Shown piece after piece: positions 43,062 through 55,937 of a stretch of 64,000 nt of DNA (position 1 is its first letter; each line of letters starts with the position of its first letter). The notes under the pieces were generated by a model. It saw nothing but the letters and a program-made list of their open reading frames with translations, had not been told where the DNA came from and made no database searches. Source of the DNA: Knufia peltigerae (taxonomy: Eukaryota > Ascomycota > Eurotiomycetes > Chaetothyriales > Trichomeriaceae); the NCBI GenBank assembly GCA_030247855.1, contig JAPDRN010000015.1:186001-250000 (forward strand), in the 5' to 3' direction. The position numbers and the translations under genes were made by a program.

Positions 43062-45211
43062 ATGGACGACAAAGTCACGCCTCCTCAGATGGTTGAGGCC
43101 ACAGGGTCTGATCAGAGCGACTCTAGTCCTGACGAGAAGCATACTCCCCCTTCTCTGATCCAAGTTCCCAACAACGTCGACGTCAACGCACCACGGGGAC
43201 GATTCGCCTTCGGTGCCCAAGGCAAGAGTTTGTTGCGCATGATCACCGGCTGCGGCGCAATTGGTTTCATGCTTTTCGGATACGATCAAGGGGTGTTGGG
43301 CGTAAGTATCAAGCTCAGCTCCCTGGTGAGAAGGAGAGATATGACTGAAGGAGGGCTCACATAAGAACAAAGGGAATCAACACCTCCAACGACTTTCTGG
43401 CTCAGTTCGGCTACCCATCGTCTTCCCTACTTGGCACAATCAATGCCATCTATGAGTAGGTCTACTGAAAATCCCTATACGAAGCCCTTTGATCATACCC
43501 TAATTGCCATATCGCGTTGGCAGAATCGGCTGTTTCGCAGGTGCTATCAATGTCTTCCTGGTCGGCGAGAAGATTGGGCGTCGCAAGTGTCTTTACGTGG
43601 GGGCTCTCCTCATGGGCATCGGAGCAATTTTGCAAGCCAGCGCTTTTGGTGTTCCGCAGATGATTGTCGGCAGAGTCGTATGGTGAGTTGGTGTACAGGT
43701 GCACATACTGGCTTATCAAAATGGTCTGACGGTTGCATGATGCATCTTGCAGCGGATGGGGTAACGGTTTCAATACGGCCACGACTCCCATCTGGGTCAG
43801 TGAATTGAGCCCGGCCAAGTCGAGAGGACGCATGGTCGCGGCCGAAGGCAGCTTGATCGCCTTTGGCATCGTCATTGCCTCATACTACAATATTGGCATG
43901 TACTACGCAAAAGGACCCGTCGTGTGGCGCGCTCCGATTGCTTCCCAGCTCATCTTCATCATTGCTCAAGTTGCAATGGTGGTCGTGCTTCCTGAGTCGC
44001 CCCGTTGGTTGGCAAGACGTACGTGCTCTCTGACCTTCTACTCCGTTCACGTGGACATCTTCCTGACAAAAGCCGGAGATAGATGGTCGTCACCAAGAAG
44101 CCGTGGATATTCTCGCCCAACTAAAAGGCCACGATACTCCTCTGGATGATCCTGCCGTCCTCACGAAGAAGGCCGAGATTGACCAGATATTGCAGCTCGA
44201 ACATGCCGATGGCCCCTGGCACATCAAGGAATGCTTCAGGAGTGGTCCGCTAAAGATCCGTAGACGCTACCTACTTGCTATTGGTGAGTCTCGATTTCAG
44301 ATTCTGCTACTCTGTAGACCCCATTGCTGACAGGTTCTCAACACAGGCGTTCAGGTAATGCAGCAACTAAGCGGCATTAATCTTTTGGTGAGGACGCTCC
44401 GGGTCCGAATCGATCAGAGTTCGAATCGTGTACTAACTGAAATTCGCCTCAGGTGTACTATTTCCCGCATATCCTCACAGTCGATCTCGGCCGCAGCCAC
44501 GAATTCGCCTTGCAACTCGCCGCTGGTCTGGCAGTGACCTATTGGGTATTTAGTTTCATTCCGTGGATGTGGCTCGACAAGATCAGCCGCCGCCAACCAT
44601 TGGTCATCGGTGCCTTTGTCTGCTCTTTCTGCTTTCTCATCGTAAGTATTGCGGTCTTTCTCCAAACACCCCCTCAAAGAAAACGCCAGGAAGGACTGTT
44701 CTCTGACTGACTATTCGCACTACTTCTGTAATAGGCTGCTATTCTCCAAAGTGAAGAAGGGAGCAACACGCGAATCCAAGCATCGCTGGCCTTCTTTTTC
44801 CTGTTCGAAGCGGTCTTCGCTATCGGATGGCTTCCGGTCCCCTGGCTCTACCCGGCGGAGATCATGCCTCTCCGCCACCGCACGCATAGCGCGGCGCTCG
44901 CCACAGCCGCCGATTGGATCTTCAACTACATGATCGTCCAGGTCACTCCGATCATGATCTCCAACATCCGATGGAAGTCCTACATGGTTTTCTTCGTGCT
45001 CAATTTCGCTCATGGTGTCGTTGTGTTTCTCTTCTTCCCCGAGACGTCTGGCAAGTCGTTGGAGGAAATGGACTCCATGTTCATGGGAAACAATGATCGG
45101 ATTCTGGTCGTCGACAAGAAAGGCAGCTTGTTGCCGGGCTTCAGAGGCCGTTACGACGGCTCCGATGATTTTAGCATCGCAACAACCACCGGCGTCAACT
45201 TGATTGCATGA
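43062..45211 (+). CDS. MFS sugar transporter, eight exons
   Basis: 551 residues from exons 43062-43301, 43373-43455, 43524-43682, 43753-44018, 44083-44283, 44347-44387, 44453-44641 and 44735-45211. All introns are GT...AG and 63-93 bases. Sugar-porter motifs are present: GYDQGVLG in helix 1, GEKIGRRKCL after helix 2, PESPRWLARR after helix 6, QQLSGINLLVYY in helix 7, PAEIMPLRHRTHSAALATAADW after helix 10 and PETSGKSLEEMD at the end. It probably imports a hexose or related polyol by proton symport at the plasma membrane. It starts MDDKVTPPQ with an acidic N-terminal tail. A TATA box lies 110 bases upstream. Confidence 0.9.
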
Positions 45212-45500
45212 GCAACGAAATGAATTACTTATTCAAGAGTCGTCCATCATTGACCGTCGAACCCGAAAATAGGAAACGACAATACGATATGTACAAAATA
45301 CTGGGATGTAATTAACGCCCAAGTTGATAGCTTTTGCGCTTACTAGGGACACCATACGAATTCCTCGTTGAAGAGGCATCAATTACGAATGAAATGCTCT
45401 ATCCCCAGCACCCAGACCTTTCAGCCAAGGTGATTTACTCGCAGGTTCTGTCAGTGTAGCACGCCAGTATTTGAGGTTCTGACCACCAGCAAATTCCATT

Positions 45501-47307
45501 TCATACAATGACTTCTGTCATAAGATCCTGTGGCCATTTCGCGGCATCCTTCCCATTCCCCCGTGTACCAATATTATATCCCAAAGAGACTTTGTCTTGA
45601 TCATAAGAAACAGCCGGCTTCACCGTCCTAATCGTAAGTCTTAGTACTTGGGACTCACGTTCCTCGAAAAATTCCGGGTTGAATAATACGCGACCACTGT
45701 TCTGCTTCAACGTTTTAAGCATTCTAGGAATCGTGTACTCCATGTTATGATATGACCTATTTTTTTCGAATCAATATTAGTCAAGGTGCAGAGGAGGTAT
45801 CTTTGAAATATAAATCACGGGCGTACCTAAACACCGGCTTCCCATGCCTCGCCCAAACCTCTTTCCAAACGTCGTCCGGATACTCACCGACTGTCGATGC
45901 CAGCCACTGATTGTAGTAGTTCAGAGCGAGATCGATCTCGTAACTGCCACCTTGTCTACCGCGTCGGATCAATGCTGTCAAGATGGCGCTCACCCCGGCT
46001 ATCCCAGTCATATAGTCACTGTTGGGAAACACTGGCGTCACCGGCTCGTCTTGCTCAAGACCCATGGCTCTGCCATAGCCCCATGATATGCCGACGCTGG
46101 CATCACTAATCTGCTGCCATCCAGACCGAATACTTCGAGGGCCGTACCAACCGTAACAGTTCTCGCGGACCGAAAGAATTCCTCTAGGTCTTTTGAAACA
46201 CATATCAACTATGTCTTTTTGACCAAAGCCATATTTGTCAAGAGAATGAGGTCGATATCCTTGTACAACCACATCCGCTTCCAGGATAAGGTCTCGTAGG
46301 AGCTTTCGTTCTTCTTCGGACTTGATATCTATGCTGCAATTCCATTTGCCCCAGTTGAGGTCGATGTGAAGAGCAGACATGTCGGGAAGATGGGGGGAGG
46401 TCACTCGCACCACGGAAGCACCTAGTTCAGCAAGCCCGCGCGTGACTGCGGGAGCTGCGATGATCCGGGACAGATCTACCACCTTGAGACCAGCTAGAGG
46501 CCGTTGAGCACAAGTTTGAGGGCTGTCTGGCCACCAACATGGCGGCTGCAAAGAGTTGTGACAGTCCTTGATTTCAAACAGCCCAACGTGCGAGTTCGCC
46601 TTGCCGTGTTCTGAGGCTCTGTATGAATCGAAACTCTGGCATGTCACGCCAGCTTGCCGATTTGCGTCCGCCATATCCTGAATTTCGCGACTTGATAACT
46701 CGGAAACTCGTTTAACGTAAGGCGGCCACGCATCCTGGAGGGATGCGGCGGGCATATCATGTGGAAGGCCGAGATAGTCCAGAGTAGGATCAGGATTCAT
46801 GCTACCGTGGACGTGAAAGTATCTTCCGTCAGCCGTTTTGTAGATGTTGGTTGCGGCCGCACGATGACAAGATCCAGCACTCCGATAGAAGTCGTAATGA
46901 GGAATGTACCTGAATAGCTCTTTTGCGTTCTCGATCAGAGAGAAGGAGTGCCCTTCACCCCTTCCATCTGAAGGCTGAGCAGACCAGACCACGGTTGACA
47001 TGATCAGCAACTGTGCGTGGTCTGTATTGATTGTGGCGTTACTTATGTCGACGTGATATTTGGTTTTTAGGAGTGTAGCAACCAAACATGCTTCAAGCCC
47101 TTTGAGCGCAGCAGCAGATTCTGCCAAACGCCAGTTGATCGGAATGCTCGGTTTGTCAGATCCCACAAAACGGACGCAGGCTGCAAAATTCTTTGCTTCT
47201 GTCGGGAGAATATGAGAGATTGATGTATTTGCAAAAATGCCTTCTTCCAGAACTTTACGTGCTTCGTGTGGAACCGAATACTGGCTGGAGTTTCCAGGTT
47301 GTCCCAT
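45501..47307 (-). CDS. Family III (CaiB/BaiF) CoA-transferase-like protein
   Basis: 578 residues from exons 47307-45827 and 45756-45501; the 70-base intron joins PVFR to SYHNMEYTIPRML. CaiB-type enzymes move CoA between acyl groups without a free intermediate, through an aspartyl-CoA. The second half has the family hallmark LAGLKVVDLSRIIAAPAVTR, a GASVVRV strand, an ID(I/L)K strand and ADVVVQGYRPHSLDKYGFG, ending in RTRGNGKDAAKWPQDL-like sequence. The first half is a degenerate copy of the same fold, as is usual in fungal members. It could activate the acid released by the Baeyer-Villiger route nearby. Substrate unknown. Confidence 0.88.
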
Positions 47308-47799
47308 ATTTAACGAGGTATGTCGTGATCCTTTGAAGTCAGTCTACAGACTAGAGATGTAAAATGTACAATAGGAATTAAGCAGGAAATTTCCACCAGG
47401 TGCAAAGCCCAAGCAAGTGCTACTTGATCCAAAAGATACATAGATTCCTTCCTGTGGATCAACTGGCTAGATGTCTCGTAGCAGCCTGACACAGGAAGTC
47501 TTTTACGTAACCCCTTGTCGGTCATCGAAGCTCCTAAAGTCAACAGTGTACCAAGGAGCGACGAGATTACTGTTCTACTTTTTGTGGAATAGGTAATTTA
47601 GAGTAGCAACATTACCAAAGAACCGTACCACGAAAGTAGGATCCAAAGCCTCGTCGTCGGGGAATTGTCCAGACGAGAGCCGGATAACATATACACGTGA
47701 ATATTGCACCTTCGCTATGGGTTACAGAGTCACAAATATTCTCCTTCCTGCTGCTCAAGACAGCATAGATAGTCAGTATAGGTAATTCTACAATAAGCT
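47308..47799. other. CoA-transferase promoter side / bZIP 3' flank
   Basis: About 490 A/T-rich bases; no gene or repeat seen. Confidence 0.5.
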
Positions 47800-49738
47800 T
47801 CATGAATTTTGACTCAGTACAGTGTCCGAGTGTACAGCTTGCTGGTTTCCGCAGGGATCCAGCCCTTCGGGCACAAAATAAACCGGGGCCTGGGTTGCCT
47901 GGATCCAGTGGGACGCCACTCGATAACTCCTCCCCTTGGCTACAACGTCCTGGAATCCATCGAATTGTAGTTCGGGATGCTTTTCAAAAAATGCCCCGTC
48001 AAATTTCCAGTACTTGTGCGAGTCGTAAACCTCGAGGTGATGATACAGCTGCCGCGCTAGTTGCGGAGAACTCAATAGGGTTGACAAGGGAACTGGAATC
48101 CAGAACCCTTTGCCGAAGCTTGTGTGTCGGCAAAGAGACGATGTATTGGGAAATCGAAACTTATGCATTTGATACAGCCCCAAGAGGGAGCCGTCGCGGA
48201 GCTCGAGGGCTTCGGGAGTGCAAAGGGCCTGGATATCCTTGTTGGAAAAGCCATTGGTCATGACACTGAAGATATTCCACACGCCCAATGAGCCCGGCCC
48301 CGACTCGACTCCGGTCAAGATGACCGATATGTCAGTGACCTCGACGACCAGGTGCTCCAGGAGGTCAAGAAAAACGTGATCAAGCTTTCTGGGATCATTG
48401 TAATGCTGGATCAACTTATCTCGAAGTCCAGCAAAAGCTATCCAGTCAATGACTGAAGGATGTGAGGTCTTGAGCTGTAATTCCGAGGGCTCATAATTGG
48501 GAAGGAGTGCCTGGAAAGAGGGAGAATGGGACGTTAACCGGCCCCTGATAACGGAGCCGACGAGAGAGTAGCAGGACGAGGTGAACCACATCACCGCCGG
48601 AAGGGGAGAGGCATGTTTTACAAAGGCAATCATGGCCGCCAGGCATGCTCGATCCACTCTGTGAAAAGTCAGCTTCGACATAGTTTCATGGATAGGGGCA
48701 GTTGCAAAGGCGTACATTGCTGCATCTCCAAAGCCGCCTACCAGCTTCAAGTAGTCTTCCGTCAAATTAGTCATATCATCAATTCGTTCCGACAGACTGC
48801 TCCCAATAGTCATTGTGAGTCGCTCATCGATCAGCATGAAGAGCCTTTGTAGCAATTGGCCCTCACGAGGCTCGGAGAGAACTCGGAGAGAAGGCCCCGC
48901 AAAGGTGCCTATGAGGTTGTCTTCGTCAAACGGGGGCATAAACGCTGCAAAGGCTGCGCCAGACATATCGACATTAAACATTGAGTTATCTGTCGGTACT
49001 GCAAGTCCTTCCAAGGCTTGACCGACGACGCCATCTGGATATTGGGGCGGCGAGATACCATGACCCAACCCTATGAAGTGTTGGTCTTTGGGACTCACGG
49101 CCCCATCCTTGCTATAGTGACTCAACACAAACTCGTTTGCAGCTAAGTTATCGCAGCTGTCTGGTAGATGAATGGAATCTCCCTCGCCCGGGTCAATATC
49201 GTCGCCTTCAGGCTCCGACTCGCAAGTTGCCTGGGTCTCTGAGAAGCACGACCTACGGCTAGCGGAATACTGCAAACGTCGTGTGAGTAGGTCATTGACA
49301 GAGCTACTAGTCACTAACTCACGCGATCGACTTGAGTTCCTGGAGGAGTTGCAGGCTGGATTGGGGCTCTACTTTGGATCGTCTCGTAGAGTTCATCAAA
49401 TATATTTTTGATGCGCAGGAGTTGATCTTGAGTCCGTGAAAGGGTGTTCTGCAAGCATTTGTTCTCCGCGATGAGCCTCCCGTTCCGCTCGCTTTCATTT
49501 TTAGAAAAGAACTCAACACGCTCTTCAAGCTCTTTCAAGTGGCGGTTTCGGCGTTCCCGGAATTGTCGCTGTGAAACACGGTTCCGTTTGCGCCTGGAAT
49601 AGGCATGTCAGCTCGATGCCAATTTTATTGACCTACGTAGGGCAATTTTTGGTAAAGCGTGTCCAATGGCCAACGCTTATGACTCTCATACCTTTGCTCG
49701 GAACCCTGAAGATCTGTGGTAATGTCGACTCGCGTCAT
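47800..49738 (-). CDS. bZIP transcription factor with DUF3425 domain
   Basis: 595 residues from exons 49738-49692, 49593-49323 and 49269-47800. After splicing the basic region reads RRKRNRVSQRQFRERRNRH, continuous with a leucine-zipper-type heptad stretch (LKELEERVEFF ... LIAENKCLQNTLS). The C-terminal 200 residues carry the fungal DUF3425 block (WIAFAGLRDKLIQHYN, LEHLVVEVTD). Such regulators often control neighbouring catabolic or secondary-metabolite genes. It is divergent from a Baeyer-Villiger monooxygenase and next to a CoA-transferase, so it is the best candidate for a pathway-specific regulator of the right-hand cluster. The short first exon (47 bases) makes the start moderately certain. 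Confidence 0.85.
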
Positions 49739-50472
49739 CGAGATAGGTAAATCGGGGACTAGCTGTCCGGATTCCAGTATACCGCGAATTATGGTCCGAA
49801 AGTAATAGTAGATGTTGGAAAATAACAAATTATTTCACTAACAAGATACGGGCACGATGTTTTAGATGAAGGCGGAGGGGCGAAAGTGAAAGAGCCTTTA
49901 TGCAGCTGCCGGTCTTTCCCCAGGTACATTGTACGCGGGGATGTGGAGTCTCGTGCGCCCCATATTCACCTACGGTGAGAGGCCTGAGTCCGTACTCGGT
50001 ATGCAAATTAATGAAGCCTAAATAGTACCAACCTTGTCCATTCACGAACAGGATTGTGGATCGTCCGACCTTCGGAAACATTCCACTCATTCGCCGAGGA
50101 TCAGTGGCAGACAACTTTGCTGCTGATCGAGTCTGGGCGTGTCGGGGATGAGCTGTCGGATCCCCGGGTCATACCCTCCCCGGTTGTGTACGTAACATCT
50201 GCACAGTCAGAGTTGGTGCTGTTGTCTCCACACTGAGGATTCGTTCCCCAGGTCGATCGAGTCGTGCAGCGATGCTGCCCTCCGATCTATTGCTCAGAAG
50301 TCCTGAGACAACTTGTCGCCTTTGGCTTGTGTCATTATCAGTTTGTCATGTCCTCACTGGGCATCATGTTGAAGCATCGTCGCAGGATCACGGCTTATAA
50401 CTATGAATGCAAGGGAGGATTGTCGTACTACGGGCAATCGCTCTTGTTAGTCGGCGCACGCAAACAACGAAA
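49739..50472. promoter_or_regulatory. Divergent promoter of the bZIP regulator and first Baeyer-Villiger gene
   Basis: About 730 bases. TACGTAA near 50188 contains the ACGT core bound by many bZIP factors. TGTGGGCCCC overlaps the start codon at 50473, a near-match to the ATGGGGCCC motif seen elsewhere in the cluster. Confidence 0.45.
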
Positions 50473-52686
50473 ATGTGGGCCCCTAGTAAAGCTGTCAACG
50501 GTGAAAAGAAGTCAGAGGAGAAGTCCCTGGCACCGTATGAGTTTGACAAGAACGAGCCAGGGAACCTCGCTAGAAGATGCATCGACCAGCCACGGCGCAT
50601 GAAGGTGATTTGTATTGGGGCGGGAATGTCTGGCATCATTACCGGTATTTTTTTCCCCAGGCAGATCGCGAACCTTGATCTGGTCATCTATGATAAGAAT
50701 CCTGAGCTGGGAGGCACCTGGTACGAGTCTAGGTCGGTTTAATAGATTGGAATGGAATGTGGACATGGTTAACAGTTTCATCCAGATACCCAGGAGTGGC
50801 ATGCGATGTGCCCTCTCATGCGTACCAGTTCACCTTTGAAAGCAACCCTCATTGGAGCAGATACTGGGCCGGAGGTGCAGAGATTCTGGACTATCTCAGG
50901 CACGTGGCCACCAAATATGGAGCAGACAAGTACATGAAGTTCAACATCCGAGTTACCAAGGCAGAATGGAATGAAGAGGGGGGCAAGTGGCACGTCGCCT
51001 TGGAACGGACTGACACTGGAGAAGTGAGAACAGTTTTCGGCCCTTGCTTTAGCATTACGTTTCAAGGCTGACTTCGAAAACCAGACTTTCACAGACACTT
51101 CAGACGTGTTACTCTCGGCGACTGGGGCGCTCAACAAGTGGAAGATGCCGGACATCCCTGGGCTTGACAGCTTCAAAGGGCCAGTGATGCATAGCGCAAC
51201 CTGGGACCCGAACTTCGATGTCACAGGCAAAAGAATCGCCCTGATTGGTGGAGGGGCGAGTGGCATACAGATTCTACCGCAGATTGCGCCCAAGGCAAAG
51301 TACGTCGACCATTACATGAAAGGGAAAACCTGGATTCCACCTTTTGGCATCGGTGCACTAGGTGTACTCAACCGCAGTGGAGACCGTAAGTGCCGCCCAA
51401 TAGTGACTGTGTCCTGGAACTTACGCAGAGGTAGCTGTCACACCGCAAGACGAACTGGATGCATGGAAAGATCCCGCCAACTATCTAAACTATCGGAAGG
51501 AGATTGAACGCTCGTTGCATGGAGCATCAGATGTGTTGTACAAAGGTACCGACAACGCCCTGGCATTCCAAAAAATGTGCGAGGACCACATGAGGTCCAA
51601 ATTGGCAAAGAAACCAGAGATCTTCGAAGCGTTGAAGCCAGATTTCGCTCCGGCTTGTAGGAGGCTGACACCTGGCCCTGGGGTGAGTACTCGCTCAAAC
51701 CAAAAGAGCACATGTCCAGGTTAACTAACGGGGATTGTTATTAGTATCTGGAAGCTTTGGTGAGAGACGATGTCAATTTCATCTCAACGACCATAAAGGA
51801 GGTCACCCCAACAGCGATTGTGACGAAAGATGGAAAGGTGCGCGAGGTTGATGCCATCGTTTGTGCCACAGGATTTGCAGGGTGAGTCATTGATCCTGAC
51901 AGTTCCTCTATGGAAGTTCATATCTAACTCACCAAAGTTACCAACAACACTTCCCGCTCATTGGCAAGAATGGCATTAATCTTCAACAACAATGGGAGGA
52001 TGATATACCAGAGTCCTACGTTGGTCTCGCTCCTGAGAATATGCCCAACTATTATTGCTTCTTGGGTCCTAATGGTGGCCCTGGAGTCGGTTCGGCCGTT
52101 CCCTTCCTGGAATTTGGAGCTCGGTATATGATCAAGTGTGTCCAGAAACTGCAACGAGAGTGGTTAAAGTCAATGACCCCAAAGTAAGTTCTTTGTCACA
52201 CGTGCTTCAACGTGCTCTCTGTATGCCGGGGACAGTACTGATATCCCTTCAGGAGAAGTGCAATCAAGAAGTTTGGCGAGTACACAGACAAATATCTCGA
52301 GCCTACCGTCTTCAATTCTAGTGTGAGTGTAGCACCCAATCTCCTAGCTTGCTCAGCCCCCCAGTTGAGACTTCTTCATTCACTGATTACCCTGGTGATA
52401 GTGCCGTGCATGGTGGAGACACCATTTGAACGGGCGTATCTTAGCACTTTGGCCAGGATCGGCTCTACATGGCATGTATCTCTGGTCAAATCCAAGGTGG
52501 GAAGATTATGAGTATGAATTAAAGGATGAACAGCATGGGAATCCTTTCAGCTGGTTGGGCAATGGATATTGCGTCTCGCAGGTCGAAGGAAAGGATACAA
52601 CAGCCTACCTGGATGACGAGAATCTGAAAGTTCCAGTGGTGAATCCTCTAGAGGCCAAATATCTTGAAGGCCAGGTCTCATTCTGA
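50473..52686 (+). CDS. Baeyer-Villiger-type flavin monooxygenase (first copy)
   Basis: 602 residues from eight exons (50473-50732, 50786-51023, 51067-51385, 51429-51682, 51745-51881, 51938-52183, 52253-52322, 52402-52686). Two introns are only 43 bases. It uses FAD, NADPH and O2 to insert oxygen beside a ketone, giving an ester or lactone. The FAD site is GAGMSG, followed by GGTWYESRYPGVACDVPSHAY. The Baeyer-Villiger fingerprint is FKGPVMHSATWD, then the NADPH site GGGASG. Later blocks, ATGFAG and LGPNGGPGVGS, also match the family. The C-terminus (LALWPGSALHGMYLW) is intact. The neighbours, ADH, SDR and hydrolase, fit a ketone-to-lactone route. Confidence 0.9.
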
Positions 52687-53391
52687 AGGATAGAGATTAC
52701 TGGCATCACAGATAACTCGAACTCAAGTAGCTTCCTATACTACCGTCCATATTCTGCCGGTTCGAATGGTCAAAAGAAGTAACCAGGAGACCGAGGCGAC
52801 AATTAGACCAACATATTATCAAAGATGAAAACGCGTTGAGTCTAGCACTGACCAAGTAGCATATTCGGATCACTCGAGGTGTAGAAGCACCTTAGAGGAT
52901 GTAGAATTTGCAGTATGCGTGCTATCTTCAAGTCGATCCTCAGCGAACATCCACGCAAAACACTCCTGCTTCTCTGTCGGCGATGAAAGCAGTTTCCTCG
53001 CGTCCGCATTTGCACAAAATCAATCGTGCATTTGGTGCCACTTTCTCTATCTTCGTATTGAGGTCGATTATACTTTACAGACCTGTTCTTTTTGAGGGGA
53101 GATTGTCGTCGTTACGTACATCTGTATGTGTCAGCTCCGGTGAGCAAAGAGCAATCCGCGCCCTGAAGCTTGTGTTTCCGTCTAAGCATCCCCTGGGATC
53201 TCCACGGGCACCCTTTTGATCTGGGGTAGGTAATTTGCTTCGTAGTATATTGACATCTATATATATCTACTCCCTGGTCTCTCTTTCAGACCTTTTTATC
53301 CCGTCAAATTATCCTGCTGTATGAGAAATTGAGCATCTATTACCACCCCTACCTTCACTTCATATTCCGACCTACCTCCTCCACTCCTCCA
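52687..53391. other. Interval upstream of the TRI12-type MFS gene
   Basis: About 700 bases with no supported gene; an open frame at 52908-53219 has no domain. TATATATA at 53260-53267 lies about 125 bases before the MFS start and may be its TATA box. Confidence 0.5.
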
Positions 53392-55579
53392 ATGGCTGCC
53401 GATCTGACAGACCGAGCCACATCCTTGGACAAACCAGAAGTTGACCATCACCAAGATGATAGTGATGGGTTGCAGCAGCTTGAAGAGGCAGCTGCTCAAT
53501 CTGGGCCTTACAAGGACACTATGTTCATAGGAACAATCGTGGCCGCAGGCTTTGGCATGATAGGGGTCCGTACATATACCCATCACCACCTCCCCCCAAT
53601 CAACTGATCTGGGCCTAAAGACAGTCCAAGGCTGATCATATTGTTGGTTTTTATCTAGGGGACTGGATCTTACGGACTGCCAGCTTCGGTATTGACTCAG
53701 ATCAACAACGACATTGGTCCTGATTCGTCCTACTTCTGGATCGGGGTCGTCAACACACTGACTTTGGCCGCGGGATTCACCCTTGTCGGTAGGCTCACGG
53801 ATACCTTTGGCCGGCGCTGGTTCGTGGTCGGTGGTAATATCCTTGCTCTGATCGGCACAATCGTGGCATCTCGAGCCATGACCGTCAAGACTCTCATCGG
53901 CGCAAATGTCCTCAGTGGCTTGGGAGCCGTGGTACAAACATCGGTGCCCTTCACGGTGGGCGAACTCGTCCCCATGAAGCAGAGATACGTGATGGTCTCG
54001 CTCATGTACGTCTTTGCCATACCAACGGCGGCCTTTGGTCCCATGATCTCGTGGGCTTTCGTGTTGCATACTTCGGCAGGTTGGAGATGGTGCTATTACT
54101 TCATGACCATCACCAACGCGGTTTCCGCCTTAGGATGGTTCTTGTTCTATCATGTAAGTCCATCCTCGAGTTCCCCTATCTTTCCATCTCTTTTTACTTC
54201 GTCGACAGCATCGTGTTAGCACATTGCTGGAACAAATACCCGCTCCCTAGCCACAATAGAGAGCGAGAAAAGACTGATCTAAGAATTCCAGCCTCCAACA
54301 TTCCATATGAAGCAAACAAAATCTCGCATAGAAGTTGTCAAGTCAATGGACGTGGTAGGCATCGTCTTATTCACTGGAGGCCTTGTCGTTTTCCTCATGG
54401 GCTTGAGCTGGGGTGGCTCAGCATACCCTTGGGATAGCGCTCATGTCATTGCTACGATGGTTGTCGGTGGTTGTTCTCTGGTGGCACTCGTACTCTGGGA
54501 ATGCTTTGCGAATCTTTCCCAGCCCCTGATCCCGATGCATTTATTTCGAAATATTGGTGGGTTACCTCCCATAACCCTCCCTTTCTCCTGTGGTACGATG
54601 GAGTAAGATGAATAAATCTGACGCTCACCTCGTGCTCCGCAGGCTGGGTGGTCAATGTCCTGACAATGTGCATGGCGGCCTCCTGTTACTACGGATTTTC
54701 GATCATTTTCCCTCAGATGGTTTTCATGCTCTACACGAGTGACGCCGAGTATGGATCAAGACTCGCATGTGCAGCGCCGGCTAGTTTTCTACTTGGAACC
54801 ATCCTTGCCGGCATGAGTGGTTACATTGGACGGCAGAAGTACCAGGTGGTGATCGCCTCTGTGATCGCAGCACCGCTCTTGGGAGGCATCGCATGCGTCA
54901 CTGTCGACAACAAAGCTACTGTGCTTGGCCTGATCATCACAGGGTCCGTGGCAATAGGATATGTGGAAGGCGTCTCCGTCACGAGTACCGGCATCTCCAT
55001 TAAGAATCAAGAAGAAATCGGAGCTGCCGTTGGCGTCGCCAGTACTTGTCGTGCAGCATGGGCAACCGTCGCAACAACAATCTACCTGAGTGTTCTACAA
55101 AACAAGCTGAAGGACGCGATAAAAACAAAGGTGAGTGAGGGCAATTTGTACCAACAAAAAGCCGTGAGCAGAAAAAGAATGCCTCCCTCATAACTGACCA
55201 AATTACATCACCACAGGTTGTTCCAACATTAGTTAAAGCCGGGCTGCCCTTATCATCTGTACCGGCATTCCTTGCAGCCTTCTCGACTGGATCATTCGCA
55301 CAGATTCCCGGAGCAACACCAGATATCATTGCTACTGGCGTCTCGTCCTACAGGGAGGCACTTGTATACGCTTTCCGGATGGTTTTTTACACTGCACTGG
55401 CTCTCCTACTGACCAATTGCATATTGGCACTCTTTTTCCCAAACCTAGATCACAAGATGAAATTGGGTGTGGCTGCCAGACTTCATCGACCAGGTAAACG
55501 CAACAACCTCGACAGCAGCCAACGCGCTCCAACCAATGGCGTCGTGGTGGAAAAAGGGTCCCAACCTGCTGAGGAGTAG
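53392..55579 (+). CDS. MFS transporter of the TRI12 / DHA2-like type
   Basis: 594 residues from exons 53392-53565, 53659-54153, 54292-54556, 54643-55130 and 55217-55579. Start MAADLTDRATSL. About 14 membrane helices are suggested, with GRLTDTFGRRWFVVGG after helix 2 and GLGAVVQTSVPFTVGEL in the drug/H+ antiporter position. Fungal TRI12 relatives export toxins (trichothecenes) or carry small hydrophobic compounds and siderophores. Between two Baeyer-Villiger genes, import of the pathway substrate or export of a toxic intermediate is plausible. Direction and substrate are not determinable from sequence. Confidence 0.88.
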
Positions 55580-55937
55580 AAAGCAAACATTACTGCCAAT
55601 TGAATGAGGAGATCTGAAAAGGAAGACAAGTCGGGACGTAGCTGACAGTAGACTGATTGGAGAATCAGACATGGAATCCTTGCTGAAAGTCTTTATCCAC
55701 TTTTCTCATGCCTATGAACCTCCTATTTGTATGTTGCAACCTATCGCGGCTTCAGTAGCAAGACCTGCGTCATTCTATATCACCATGTGAATGCTTCATA
55801 TCTTCAAAGATGGGCACTGCCCGCGCTGCCGTTGACTTGCCGGCTACTTGCAAGAAGAGCGAAAAGGGCAGTAGCAGGCCAAGGGAACATGCATCATGTG
55901 TGATCTTTTCGTCTCTGTTTGGCCTGAGGAGGGACAG
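55580..55937. other. Convergent 3' flanks of the MFS and second Baeyer-Villiger genes
   Basis: About 360 bases, no recognisable element. Confidence 0.5.
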
